The notes: generated by a model not told the origin, from the letters alone. DNA of 64,000 nt from Cycas panzhihuaensis (GCA_023213395.1 CM041465.1:57481741-57545740); one strand, 5' to 3'; positions 23,640-34,823 are shown, counted from the stretch's first letter. Program-made: numbers and translations.

Positions 23640-24129
23640 ATAATACTTTGCCCTTGAAGTATTGAGAAATACCTGTACATCAGTTTAATCTTCCACGCAC
23701 TTCTTGCTAGATCCTGTAGGTTGTAAAGATTTGGTTTGATCTTGCATCTTCTATGGAGTTTTGCTAGTAGATGTCTTAAATTTATTAATTTTTATTCCTA
23801 GGGCCAAGTACATGTTGTATATTATTCTGCATCAAGAGTATCCTAAGACTTGTAAGGTGTCTCAACTATCTTGTCCTGGTCTTGCCTTATGTTTGCATAT
23901 TTTATTTTCAAATGAAATGGTTTATAGAAGTAGAAATAAGGATTTTATTAAAAACTTGATCATAAGGGTCACGGATTGATGACTGCTTATTATGAAAAGG
24001 GAAAAAAAAAAGTGGAATTATGAACTAAGATTAAGCATAACTTTAAAGGTTTATGAAGAGAGGATAAATTTTGTAATATGCCTTAGATGGAGATGAAAAC
24101 TTATTTAAGTTTTGTTGGACCACAACACT

Positions 24130-24166
<37 letters not shown>

Positions 24167-25100
24167 AAAGATAAATGTTCTTTATGAAAGAAATATTTTA
24201 ATAGGTTTTTAGGAATGATATTTATACAAAAGAAAATATTTCATAGAAAGAAACAATATTAATGATATGAAATTGAAGGGGTTTAGGAAAACTTGAATTA
24301 GGTTTTTTAAGTGGTAATTCTAAAAAAAGAAACATGACAAACAGACTAAAGTTGTAGAGTATTTTGTTAAGGATGATCTATAACGGGTAAAAGAGTATGT
24401 GAGTAAAGGGATGAATTAGGGTTATAAAGAGGAATTGGGATTTGACCTATGAAAAAACTAGAGTTAAGGAAATTATGATTATGGCTAACTACGAGATTTG
24501 GAAAAGAAAATTTTATTATAGCTATTAAGTGAGGAAAATAGAGAGGACAAGTAATGCTACCAAAAGAAATGTGCATGTGTAACACAAGATTACTAAGTAC
24601 CTTGCATGTAGCTTGTTGAGATTCTTCTTTGAAGTCTACTTGTTCTTCATTGTCTTCATGCTATCCTTAAGAAACTTCACTTTGTATTTCTTCTTTGATG
24701 TTGTTTAGAGACTGTTATGTTGCCTGTTTATGTTTCAAGCCTTCTATGTAGTTATGTTGTTCATTCTCTAAAATCTCCTCATTAATAGTTTCTTCTTCCT
24801 GTCCTTCCTCTTTTGCTTGAGTCATATCTTGCTTATACCTCTTCAAAGCTATGTTAGTTGCCTCTGAAAATTGGTATTATAAAAAATATTCTTTAGCCCA
24901 ATTAATGAACCACTTATAAACTTGTTCATTCAATATCATTTCTAATATTGGTCTATACTCTTTAAATTATGTATCAAACATGAACTTGAAATCTTCTATC
25001 TATTTTTCAATGCCCATATAATTCTCCAAATTTAAAAAGTCTATCTCTATTTTTTTATCTCAGGATGCACTTTGATGATTAAAATATATATTGTCTACTG
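23640..25100 (-). other. element C interior, no gene recognised
   Basis: The minus strand has a charged stretch rich in Glu, Gln and Lys near 24620-24850 (EEGQEEETINEEILENEQ) with no family I can name. Near the polypurine tract is a segment that could be the end of a Ty3 pol. A + strand frame at 23761-23979 has no recognisable motif. A GA microsatellite lies at 24133-24163. Confidence 0.45.
24133..24163. repeat. (GA)n microsatellite
   Basis: About fifteen AG units. Confidence 0.95.
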
Positions 25101-25109
25101 GTCAAAACT

Positions 25110-25320
25110 ATTACATATGACCACTCATTACAAATGTCTCCTTTACAAAATAGTACTTTTTTTTATTTATGAATAATTACATTTTCTCAAGAATAAGCAT
25201 AACTACCTTTATATGTTCCAAGTGTTCTTCCCATGTTTTGCTATAGATTAGGATATCGTCAAAGAAAACCAATACGAATTTCCTCATAATGTATTTTAAT
25301 ATTGAATGGACCTTTTTTGA
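25110..25320 (-). pseudogene. element C reverse transcriptase fragment
   Basis: The minus strand reads [20 protein letters not shown] near 25225-25285, then HLEHIKVV, the palm region of a Ty3 RT. Both catalytic aspartates are present (25252-25263 on the + strand). Gag, protease and the N-terminal half of RT are missing, because the fragment starts within about 60 bases of the primer binding site. After KKKYYFVKET and MSGHM the frame leaves the family. Confidence 0.85.
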
Positions 25321-25350
25321 GATTTTACCTCTATCCTTTCCCTTTAAAAT

Positions 25351-25366
25351 GAAGCTCTGATACTAC
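25351..25366 (-). other. element C primer binding site
   Basis: The minus strand reads TAGTATCAGAGCTTCA next to the LTR end, one mismatch to TGGTATCAGAGC. Confidence 0.85.
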
Positions 25367-25367
25367 T

Positions 25368-25914
25368 TGTAGTAATCTTCTAAGAAATTTTACAAAAATA
25401 AATAAAATGACCACCAAATGCACTTGCTAAATATTTTATCAAGGGAGTAATGATACAAAATTACTTGAATACTTATAACACACAAATATAAAATGGTATG
25501 AAATGAACATAAACTGAATAGATACAAGGTTACCAAAAGATCTTATAAATTACTAATGATAAAGAATCCCTCTTCAAGGAAATATTCCTTCTGCAAAGCT
25601 CCTCAAAAGGGACAAAAATACTGTAGTCCAAGACTTCTTTGATGATACTAAAATAAGACTAAAAATCCTCCTTAAATAGGTGGCCAAAAGATAGTAATGG
25701 GAGTTAGCCAGATAAGGGGGATAAACCTAACCAAACTAATGTTGAAAGTCGTCAGAACTCCTCTAAAAACTAGTAGGCTAAAATTTTAAATGGTCATAAC
25801 TTTTAATGTAGATATCAGAATTAACTTTCATCTAGACCATTAGAATAGTCATTCAAAGACCTTTGATTTGAATGGTTATATATTATACTTTTGACTATAT
25901 TTTGGAATGCTACA
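25368..25914 (-). repeat. element C 5' LTR
   Basis: On the minus strand it begins TGTAGCATTCC and ends TTACTACA, TG..CA type, 547 bases. Confidence 0.88.
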
Positions 25915-26529
25915 ACTGCTCATGATGCATGGAATAATTTAATTTTTTTATTTCAAGGAGGAACTAATACTAAAATTTAGAATTTAAGAAGAAATTTTAA
26001 AAATCTTAAGATGTCTCTTTCTAAACCTATCAATACATTTTTCACTAGAGTTTAGGATGTTACAAATCAATTGAACTCATTAGGAATAAACATCTAAATA
26101 AAGAGTTATAGAAAATATTTTGAGAAGTACTAAAGAAAATTTTAAAATATGGTCATAATAATTGGAGTGACATAAGACTTATCTACACTAAAGATTGATG
26201 AGTTACTTTATGTGCTATTAACGATAGATTAGAAGAGGACTTTCATTGATAATCTAGAACAAGCTTTTACTTTTAAGGAAACCATATGAGGAAGATTTAG
26301 GAGACCACAAAATTAAGCTCAAGGATCAGCATCAGTGCTAACATTAGAACTAATGGTTAGACTGGCATTGATATCATCATTATCATTGTCATTAACATTT
26401 AAATAAGAAACATTTGGATCTGGACAAGGATAATAAGGCTAATTTTAAATAGGAAGACGAACATTAAGAGGAACAAATCCTACACAATCAAGAGGAAGAG
26501 AAAGAACGCTATCTAGAGGAAGAGGATCT

Positions 26530-26840
26530 AGCCTAGACTACTACAAATGTGGAATATAAGGATATTTTTCATTAGAATGTCAAAAAGATAATATGGAGAA
26601 TACAATAACAAATAGAAATAAAAATATTTTCTATATAATTTTGAATGTTTAATCTTCTAATGATAAGAAAGATAAGTGGTATATTGATTATGGTTGTTAA
26701 ATGTATATATCTTATAATGAAAATATATTTTCTAAAATTCAAGAAGAAAATATTCAAAGGGATATAATTTTTGGAAATGATAATACTCAAGAAGTTCAAG
26801 GACAAAGTGTTATGATAATTCAAATAGAAAGTGAATAAAA
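26530..26840 (+). pseudogene. element B zinc knuckle and protease
   Basis: DYYKCGI*GYFSLECQK near 26537-26587 is a CCHC knuckle in which the first Cys and the His have become Tyr. WYIDYGC near 26677-26697 is the protease active site, with the Ser of D-S-G changed to Tyr. The rest of the protease (IFGNDNTQEVQGQSVMI) follows to about 26820. Both changes are loss-of-function. Confidence 0.8.
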
Positions 26841-27179
26841 TAAAAATATTTAGAATATGCTATTTATACTTAGATTAATGAAGAACCTATTATTTGCTAA
26901 ATAAAGGATGGAACAATAACATATAATAATTTTTTATAATAGAGAATGTGAAATCAGTGACAAGTTAAATAATGGAATAATATTTTCTAAAGTCCAAATA
27001 GTAAAGGATAGATTAGTTAAACTTATACTTTCTCTATATATTTATGTTTTAAATACATCACTTTTAAATGAAAAATACTTTAGCATCATATATTTAGATA
27101 TCTCAGTTATGGTGTACTTATTACTTTAAAGAATAAAAGTGTTATTACTAAGCTTCTAATCATTCAAGTTAATAATAAA

Positions 27180-27940
27180 GTTTGTGAAGGATGCATGTAT
27201 AGAAAACAACATAGAGAAAGCTTTCCAAACTCGGCATTTTAATCTAGATATCAACTTTAGTTTATACATGTAAATTTATGCGGTTTAATGAGAACACCAA
27301 CTTTTAGAAATGATAGATCATTCTTAATTTTTTTTAATGATTTTATATAAAAAATTTTGGTATATTTTCTTAGAGAAAAATCTAAAATACTTTCGAGATT
27401 TATTAGTTTTTTAGTTATGGTTGAAAGACGAAGTGGCTACAAGTTATAAATTCTTCATTCAGATAATGTTGATGAATTCATCCCAAATGATTTTAGAGAT
27501 TTTTGTAACAAAGTTGACATAAAAAGATAATTCACTATTCCATATACACCTCAACAAAATACAATTATTAAAAAGAAAATTAGAATAGTTACAAAAATAG
27601 CAAGATGCATCCTTAAGTCAAAAGAACTAAGTAATGAATATTAGGTTAAAGCAGTAAGTATTGTTATTTATCTACTAAATAGAACTCATATAAAAGTAAT
27701 TGAGCAATTAACTCCTAAAAAATATTAGATTAGTTACAAGATAGATGTTTCTCACTTAAAAATTTTTAGATATGTTACTTATGATCATATTCTTGATGTG
27801 AAACAACTAAGCTGGAAAGAAAAAGTGTTAAGTACATTTTCATGGGCTATTCACGTGAACAAAAAACCTATAAACTATTTGATTTATTAGTAAATAAAGT
27901 CTTTATAAGAAGAGATGTAATCTATGACTAAAATATAATT
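27180..27940 (+). pseudogene. element B integrase
   Basis: CEGCMYRKQHRESFPNSAF near 27184-27240 is the end of the HHCC finger. The core follows: VNLCGLMRTPTF near 27270, FFNDFI near 27330 (family DD region), LHSDNVDEF near 27450, IPYTPQQNTII near 27539 and a well kept block from RIVTKIARCILKSKELSNEY near 27580 to VIYLLNRTHIK. The first catalytic Asp region is altered. A stop within the core and others later rule out function. Confidence 0.85.
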
Positions 27941-28229
27941 TTTATACTTGAAGAAGATAAAGGGAAATACGTCATAATTAAAGTTGATATAGAACCACTT
28001 CAAACTTCATCTTCATCAATCCCAACTTCAAGTTCAATTCCAAGTTCATCATAAAAACCAAGTCAAGAACAAATTATAAGTCCAAAATAACTTATTAGAA
28101 GTCACAACCTAGAAGTAATACTTAATAGAAACTTTAATAGAAGGTTAACTAGATATTAAACAAGAGTTAGATCTGTATTAATAACTCAATTAATGTAAAA
28201 TAATGAACCTTATTATTTTGAATAAGCTA

Positions 28230-28990
28230 ATAAAAATGATAAATTAATTAAAGCAATTAAAGCTAAATATGATTGATTATATAGGAATAAAACGTGGAAT
28301 TTGGTAGAGTTACTTACTGATAAAGAAGTAATTGGTATAAAGTGGGTATACAAAACCAAATATAAACTTAATGATATAATTAACAAATACAAAGAAAGAC
28401 TTGTAGTAAAAGGTTTTGCTCAATAAGAAGGAATTAACCATAAAGAAACCTTTGCTCTAGTTGCTTAAATGTATACTATCATAAGTATCTTATCTTTAGC
28501 TATTTATGAAGGTTGGAATATATATCAAATGGATGTTAAATCAATATTTCTTAGTGGGTATATTGATGAAGAAATTTATGCTACTCAACCTCAAGGATTT
28601 GAGATTGAAGGATATGAACACTTAGTATACAATTTAAAGAAAACTTTGTATGAACTAAAACAAGCCCTAAGAGCTTGGTATTCTAGAATTGATAAGTGCA
28701 CTTAAGATAAAAGATTTTAGAAAAGTCTATTAGATTCAAATCTATATATCAAAACTGTAAATACTTCAATTCTCATAATTTCTCTTTATATTGATGATCT
28801 TATTTATACAAGAAATAATGATGAAATATTCTAGTATTTAAAGATGGCATAAATGTAAAATTTAAAATGATAGATTTGGAACAATTATATTATTTTTTGG
28901 CATGAAATTTTGGCAAAGTGAAAGTGGCATCTGTATATCACACAGTAAATGTGCTATGGATATTTTAAAGAAATTTAATATGAGTGATTA
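28230..28990 (+). pseudogene. element B reverse transcriptase
   Basis: KTWNLVELLTDKEVIGIKWV from about 28290 starts the domain. NHKETFALVA* and IYQMDVKSIFLSGYIDEEIY near 28519-28580 follow, then VYNLKKTLYELKQALRAWY near 28627-28683 and the catalytic LYIDDL with YIDD at 28787-28798. The metal-binding aspartates are kept. Stops break the frame, and the region after YIDD is more decayed. Confidence 0.88.
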
Positions 28991-29089
28991 CAAATAAACT
29001 TCTACTCCTATTGAACTCGAGTTAAAGTTAACTAAAAATAAAAATTTTATTTTAGTTGATTTTGCTTTATATCATCAATTGATAAAAAA

Positions 29090-29730
29090 CCTGATTTACT
29101 TAAGGAATGATCAACTAAACTTAGTATATGTAGTCAATTTAACTTTAAGATTTATTTTAGAACCACAAGAAGAATAATGGGAAGTAGGAAAGAAGAATTA
29201 TTTGATATTTTAAAGGAATACTAGATTATGGATTGAAGTATACTCCATCAGATAAATTCAAGTTGATTAGTTATTTAAATGCAAATTGGGCAAGTGATAT
29301 TAAAGATAGAAAATCAATATCTAAATATGTATTCAATATTAGTTTAGCATCATTAGCCTAGAACATAAAGAAATAACTAATAATTTCTTTATATACAATT
29401 AAAGTCAAGTACAAAGTAATTGAATTAATGGTAGGATAAGCAATATGGATAAGAAGAATTCTAAAAAACCTATATCAACCTCAATAAGAACTAACAATGA
29501 TCTTTTGTAATAATCAAAGTACAATTTAGATGACTAAAAATTTAGTTATATATAATAAAATAAAACATATTAAAATCAAATATCACTACATTAGAAAACT
29601 AATCTAGAGTCAACAAATTTAAATCTAATATTTCAAGATAAAAAATTAAATTATAGACATTCTCACCAAGGCATTATAGATAACCAAGTACTTTAATCTT
29701 AGAGAAAATCTTAGTTATAACTAAATATAT
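29090..29730 (+). pseudogene. element B RNase H
   Basis: FKLISYLNANWASDIKDRKS near 29258-29315 is the entry of the copia RNase H, with Asn where the first catalytic Asp is expected. It continues with the SLYTIKVKYKVIELM block (AEAEY degenerate), MIFCNNQSTI near 29500 (Asn for Asp) and the tail IKIKYHYIRKLI, IIDILTKAL near 29570-29680. Several active-site acids are replaced by G-to-A changes. Confidence 0.82.
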
Positions 29731-29735
29731 ATTAT

Positions 29736-29743
29736 GGGAGGAG
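29736..29743 (+). other. element B polypurine tract
   Basis: GGGAGGAG precedes the LTR without a gap. Confidence 0.85.
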
Positions 29744-29990
29744 TATTAGAATATAATACATATTCCATATAATTGGCTATGTAAAAGATTATGTATGATT
29801 GGTGAACATAAAGGTCGAATATTAGTATTTGTAAGTTAAGTAAATTATCCCATTTATACCCACAACATGATTTATATATACACCTACTAGGTGAGATGTA
29901 TAATGATTGACATTAAACTCCATAATGGAAATATTCTAATATTATTATGTTATTCTTAGGTTATGATATCCTATAATTACTTTTTTAATA
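29744..29990 (+). repeat. element B 3' LTR
   Basis: TATTAG start and TTTAATA end, followed by the target duplication CAAGG. Confidence 0.93.
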
Positions 29991-29995
29991 CAAGG

Positions 29996-30035
29996 ATCAC
30001 CTAACTAAGGTAAGAAACCACATGAGGTAGTAAGG
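29996..30035 (+). pseudogene. H integrase, 40-base fragment between B and D
   Basis: The bases continue the H frame after integrase (DHLTKVRNHMR), the region that in E reads HLEEARNRMKQQADK. The fragment ends with TAAGG, which is repeated at 54258-54262 on the far side of D. Confidence 0.7.
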
Positions 30036-32782
30036 TGGATGCACGTCTATAGGATAACTACTTAACTAAGTAGGAATAACAAGGGTTGTCAATGGTATTA
30101 CAGGGTGCAGACAAGAACCTACGAGTAAGGCAAATACTACGTAGGGCACCCCTTGTACCAGAGCACGAGTTTAAGACCTGCGAATGGTATCCAGCTACCT
30201 AAAGGTGGTTCCCCACTTCAGTTAAGAAGAGAGGAGGCAGAAGATTAGCCTGGGTAGACCTAGGGGAAGGATCCTCCCACCCTTGGATGACCGGAGGGGA
30301 AAGGAGAGAACCCTTCGAGGGTTTCCCTAGAGCGGAGGGAAACGAGAAGAGGGTAAGTAGGTGAGCAACCTACGAATGTGATCTTCTTAGTTATCCAACT
30401 AGGTGGGAGAAAACTGAGGTAGGATGAAGGGAACGATCATAAGGGAGGTGCTATGATGTATGCAAGCAAACTGAACCAAGAATAACAAGTCGATGAGACA
30501 AGGATGGAGTTTGCAAGGTGAAAGGAAAAGGTAAAAAGGGGAAACTTCCTAAGACCTTTTCCTATGATAGATATAATGTGTGAAATGTGATGAACGGAAT
30601 ATAAATCAAAAGAGAGAGTTGGTTTCCCTTTTCCTTTCAAATGAGCTAATTACTACCATGCGAAATCCTTTAAAGAAAAGAAAATAAAGTAGAGTGGGAG
30701 TACATACCTAGAATGGAGACGTGGTTAGAGCGACGGCGTTCCCACGAGGTATCCAAGATCACTCCATAAAACACAGCGAATGAGAGGGGTCATGGCAGGA
30801 CGAAATGTGGGGCTTCCTTACCTTCCCTAGAAGTGACACTAGAGTGCCAAGAAAGGAAAAAAGGATAAAATGATAGTAGCTAATGAAATGCTAAAGCAAA
30901 ATGCAAATGAAAGTACTTACCCGCAAGAGAGAGAGAAAGGGATGAGTCCTTTATGTCCCCCATGTACCTACAAGTGAGTGAGAGTATCCCTTTTCAGAGA
31001 AAGGGTGCTAGCAACACAAAATAAAATCCTAACAACACGTGTATATATGTAACAAGCATAAGCCTAAACACATATATGTTAGCATTCAATGTTACAATAA
31101 TAAACTGTAAATAAAACTATCCAAATAAATGGTGGGTAAGTCAGTAAGCCTCGGAGTGGCCCACCTCCCGCAAGGAGCAACCCTACCCTCCTCCAAGAAG
31201 CCATAAGGCAGCAGGGGTATGGCTATACAAAGGGCTAGAAATGGAGGCAACAAGAGTCCAAAGAGGCTCAAAGAGATCCACAACAAACCAGAGTGTTGTG
31301 GGAAGCAAATCTAGTTGCTAAGAATGAGGTTGAGCAAGGGACAAGTAGCCGGGGCTTATGTGTGTTGCCTGAATCAAGAGGTGAGCCCTTAAACGAGCAC
31401 TACAACAAGTGCCAACGCTGATTTTAGTGGCTAGAGATGGCCTACTAAACCCTTATTTCACTTCCAAGAGTGGCACGGAGCAAAATGGAAGGTTTGGAGG
31501 GCAAAAAGCCTCTTAAGGAGCGTTGAAGGTGGTGTGGAATCCACCCAGCTCTATCCCAAACCTTATGTATCCCCTTTTGACCAATGTCCTGGGCATGAAA
31601 CACAAGGAAAAAGGCCCTAACAGTAGGGAAAAAATAGTCTAAAACAAGACAAGAAACAACCTCCAAAAATAAGCTAAAACAGGCTAGAATAAGCATGCAA
31701 ACCTGGGCATAAATTGGACAAAGAGAAGACCCTAAACCAACAAATACTTGTAGAGAAGAAGGGAGGCATTTACCTCTATCAAAACTGCTATAAAGAGGTT
31801 GAGAAATCTATGGAGAGACTATGGAGTAGTAGGTACAGAGCCCCTGCTAATATGGCTAAAGGAAAACCTACACTTGAGAATGCTTGATGGCTGCCCGAGC
31901 AAGGAAGTGCTAGAAACTCTCTAAGGAGGCCCTCTCCAAGGTGTGCAAAGCCCTCTCCAAGGTGTGCAAGGGGCTGGGAAGATGTCACAACCGTATCAAA
32001 GGAGAATTGGGCATTGGAGAATGATTGTAGGTCCTAAAACTGTAATGGAGCAGTTGGGAATAGTAGAGAGCAGGGCGTTTTTCCTTGTGATCCTTCAAAA
32101 AATGAGCAAAAAGATCCTTAAAATGAATTAAGTAAGACTTAAATACCTAGCCTCAACCCTAATTGAGTGATTAGGGCACAACTGGTAGTGAGTTAAGTCG
32201 TGAGATATGTGGTAGTTCTATAATAAATGTGAGAATTACCACGACAAATTTTTAAAAATAAGTTGAGACAGTCATACCACCATAAATATCGTGGTACCAC
32301 TGTAAATATCACGGTACCACAAAATCTGTCACAGTGTGGGACTAGAGGCCAAAACCTGCCAGATAGCCAGCCTGGGCTATAGACCAGTAACCTAGGAGGC
32401 TAGCAGGGGGTAGGGCCACCTGCCTAGAGGCAGACAAGCTAACAGATGAGCCACAAGGAACAACAATGGGACTCAAAGGTGTTATAAGTTGACCAAACGA
32501 CGATGGATCATCACACAGGCAGGGACGATATAAGCCAAATGGGTCTTAAGGTGAGTAGGGCAGAATGCAGGAAGTGATGCAACCATCAAGGTGCCACACT
32601 CACTGGGAATATGCCCCCGCTATAGTCGTCATAGGCTAGATAAGTATAGATGACAACAAGATCATCTACGAAATCACATCATGCAAGCATATACTCATCA
32701 CAAAAGAAAACAACGATAAGGTGAGAAGCATACCTGCACTTACTTGAGTCGACTGGCCAGATCCATTCCGGAAGTCGAAACA
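30036..32782 (-). repeat. element D 3' LTR, 2747 bases
   Basis: On the + strand it runs TGGATGCACG to GTCGAAACA, so it is TG..CA ended. It aligns with both halves of the interrupted right copy. It carries a 20-base tandem duplication near 31931-31972 that the other copy lacks. It also holds repeated TAAATATC-GTGGTACCA units near 32276-32330. Confidence 0.93.
32276..32335. repeat. short repeats with internal palindromes in D LTR
   Basis: Near-copies of ACCATAAATATCGTGGTACC follow each other. GTGGTACCAC and CGGTACC cores can fold back on themselves. The same structure appears in the right LTR at 53745-53803. Confidence 0.7.
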
Positions 32783-33189
32783 CCGCCTTGGCAGCAGAGC
32801 CTCACCACTTGAAAGCATGGTGCGATGGTGAATGCTGGCAACACAACTGTTAGTAGCATATGTGTATGTAGATATATAAATCAAGATCATAACAGTAGTC
32901 AAGGGTGCTGGCGAGTGTCATGGCGAAACACATGGATACGAATGTAGAGGTGGAGACAACATAGGGGCTACCTATATGCCATCCAGAAATCGACTAGGAA
33001 ATACAAAGGGTGAGGGGGCTACCCCCACCACAAAAGATGCAAAGAGATATGCATAATCAAGTAGAAGAGATGAGTAAATAGAATTGGCAGTCGCCATAGT
33101 TTAACCTCATTAGTGGCTAAGTTTTAGAGGTGCGAACGGATCACAAGAAGATGAGTGGGATGGCTTGAGGCTTAGGTGACAGAGTGACT
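32783..33189 (-). other. element D, region between aRH and 3' LTR
   Basis: I see no coding sequence here. No clear polypurine tract stands next to the LTR; the best candidate on the minus strand is CAAGGCGG, which is weak. Confidence 0.5.
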
Positions 33190-33747
33190 AAACAAGCCTT
33201 AGGGACGATCAGCAAGAAGAGGAAGGCGGTGCTCAAGGATAAGGCGAACGAGACTATCTGCCTCAACATTGAGGGCCCGAGGAATGTACTGAATGTTAAC
33301 AGATGAGAAGCAGGCCAGGATGAATCTAGCAGTCGAAACAAGAGTTCTCAAGTGAGGGCATCACACCTGGTAAACCTGGGTGAGATGGGACACCACAACC
33401 TGAGAGTCGTAAAATAAAATAATAGGTCCGTGATGGAAATGGAGAGTATCGGTGAGAGCTTTGATAACAGCTGTGTACTCAGCTTCATTATTGGTAGCCT
33501 CTGGGAGGAAGACCCCAGAGCGCAGGAAATCGTATTTAGAGGGGCTGCGAAGAATCCATGCAGTGGTAGAAGGTCCAGGGTTACCGCAGCTTCCACTGTC
33601 AATAAAAATGTAGAGGGAAATGGGTGAACACAAAGTCCTGACAGTAATAAACAATAATAGAGTGAAATAGAGACTCAAAAGGCAAGCAATAGGTGGTTGT
33701 GAAGGGTAGGAGGACTTAGTAATGAGGCTACCCAAGGACGAGAGCAA
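33190..33747 (-). pseudogene. element D second RNase H, archaeal type (aRH)
   Basis: The minus frame gives IFIDSGSCGNPGPSTTAWIL near 33555-33612, EATNNEAEYTAVIKAL near 33446-33500, ILFYDSQVVVSHLTQVYQV near 33364-33420 and, after one stop, VNIQYIPRALNVEADSLVRL near 33220-33290. The four acidic residues Asp, Glu, Asp, Asp of a type I RNase H are all present. The GNPG, NNEAEY and IPR..N.EAD patterns are those of archaeal-type RNase H found in Tat elements. The single break is a TGA at 33361-33363. Unlike the usual RH-aRH-integrase order, this domain lies beyond integrase, in a different frame (by coordinates) and behind the antisense gene. Confidence 0.85.
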
Positions 33748-34146
33748 GTAGTCTGACCACTACCTGAGAGTGGGCAGAAAAAGGGCACCCTTGGGTACCA
33801 AAGGTTACTTTGGGAAGCACAACATGCCCCCGGACGGGGGGAGTATTCCCTCTAGAGACCCCAAGAGCAGAAAAAAGCTACAGAAATGAGTCCAAGATGG
33901 CGAAAGGAGCCAAACGAGTATAAACCTGGGCATGCATGGGGGTGATGCATAAAACAAGACGGAAGGGCCCTGCAAAAAGTGCAATGATGAGGTGCCATAA
34001 ATGCACTTATAAGAAAGAGCAAAAAGGGCACCAAAGGAGCGCAACGGGAGGCAGGACCAGAAGACAATGGTGATCGGGGAAACAGGATGGTCCCAACGGC
34101 TATCGCGAGAGCAAAAATGGAGGTAGTGCCCATCGGGGCCCTCGCC

Positions 34147-34153
34147 TATATAA
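34147..34153 (+). promoter_or_regulatory. TATA box of the antisense gene in D
   Basis: TATATAA stands in a GC-rich context (GCCTATATAAGG). A start of transcription about 30 bases downstream, near 34178-34183 (TTTTCACCG), would fit. It points along the + strand towards the plant mobile domain frame. Confidence 0.6.
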
Positions 34154-34179
34154 GGAAATCCAACAGAAAATAGATTCAT

Positions 34180-34823
34180 TTTCACCGACTCTCGTGAGAA
34201 ACCAGAGCCATTTCCTTACACAGCGGAGCGGCACCCGACTTTAGAGGCACGTAGAGGGAGATCAGACCGTTGGATCAGAGCACAGGGAGAGCCAGCAGGA
34301 TCATCAGAGCGAGATGACAACAGCTAGATTAGATCCAGTGACTGGATCCTACGAAACCCATCCCATTTCATAGTTTTAATTGGAGTGTTTCTTGTAGATT
34401 TTTATGTAGTTTTTATGCCCCTTATGGGAAAATGATGGCCTCTCGAAGTCCAAATCAGACCCAGAAAGAGGAGGGACCTGGGTATTAGGGAGCCCTGGTC
34501 TTAGTGGGCCCCACGGGGTCCACCCAGAAGAGTTTTTTTTTTATTTTTGGGGCAGAACCCCCTTCTGGGTTCCATTCAGATCAAGAAAGATTGCGGTGCC
34601 ACGATCTTTGTCGCAGGGTCCCGATCGTCGCAGGACCCAAGCTAAACTTTACGGTACCGCGAAGTTTAGTGCAGTACAAAGGCAAATCTGTAGAAAAAAG
34701 AAGATGGGGGGCTATGAGGCCCCAAGTCTCAATCAAACAGGGCTGGCAAATAGCCAGGAGGATTGAGGATTAACATAGAATTGACTTTGACTATTTTGTG
34801 GTGTTGATAGGCTGTTATCGCAG
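34180..34823 (+). other. putative 5' untranslated region of the antisense gene
   Basis: The stretch lies between the TATA box and the coding frame. TTATCGCAG at 34815-34823 is a good 3' splice site, so a 5' intron may end there. A frame at 34504-34773 is out of phase with the gene and has no recognisable family. Confidence 0.4.

Larger units (their letters stand above)
23074..25914 (-). mobile_element. element C: internally deleted Ty3-type element nested in B gag
   Basis: LTR copies at 23074-23622 and 25368-25914 flank 1.7 kb. On the minus strand a primer binding site follows the right LTR and a strong polypurine tract precedes the left one, fixing the orientation. The only recognisable protein part is a short RT segment close to the primer binding site, so gag, protease and most of pol are deleted. 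It sits in B gag, and B sits in H, so this is a third-level insertion. Confidence 0.87.
22560..26330 (+). pseudogene. element B gag, split by C and a possible solo LTR
   Basis: Copia gag begins with KFDR*NYFIWLRRIKPTLHA near 22586-22650, followed by LWKIISKSF. It resumes after the 22706-22935 repeat with EEKFKDELKNKDNEALSFIF and DDMVFPYIYDLLTS near 22960-23065. Element C then interrupts it. It continues at 25915 with AHDAWNNLILLFQGGTNTKI, NLRRNFKNLKMSLSKPINTF and TNQLNSLGI up to about 26095. Placing the two halves together across C gives an uninterrupted gag order, which supports the insertion call. Confidence 0.83.
20353..29990 (+). mobile_element. Ty1/copia retrotransposon B, TA..TA termini
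   Basis: LTRs of 246 and 247 bases start TATTAGAATATAAT and end TTTAATA or TTCTAATA. They are flanked by a perfect CAAGG duplication (20348-20352 and 29991-29995). Inside are a primer binding site, a long leader, gag, CCHC remnant, protease, integrase, RT and RNase H on the + strand in copia order, then a polypurine tract. Gag is split by the Ty3 derivative C and probably by a solo LTR. Stops are frequent and the element is dead. Confidence 0.93.

Noticed and set aside
23761-23979. 72-codon + strand frame in element C
   Set aside because: No motif, and it opposes the minus-strand orientation fixed by the primer site and purine tract.
31931-31972. Short tandem duplication considered as a CRISPR-like or satellite repeat
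   Set aside because: Only two units, no spacers, and absent from the other LTR; it is a local duplication.
33805-34185. Open frames of 93 and 126 codons on the minus strand around the TATA box
   Set aside because: They are hydrophobic, without motif, in overlapping frames and within the presumed promoter region of the antisense gene.
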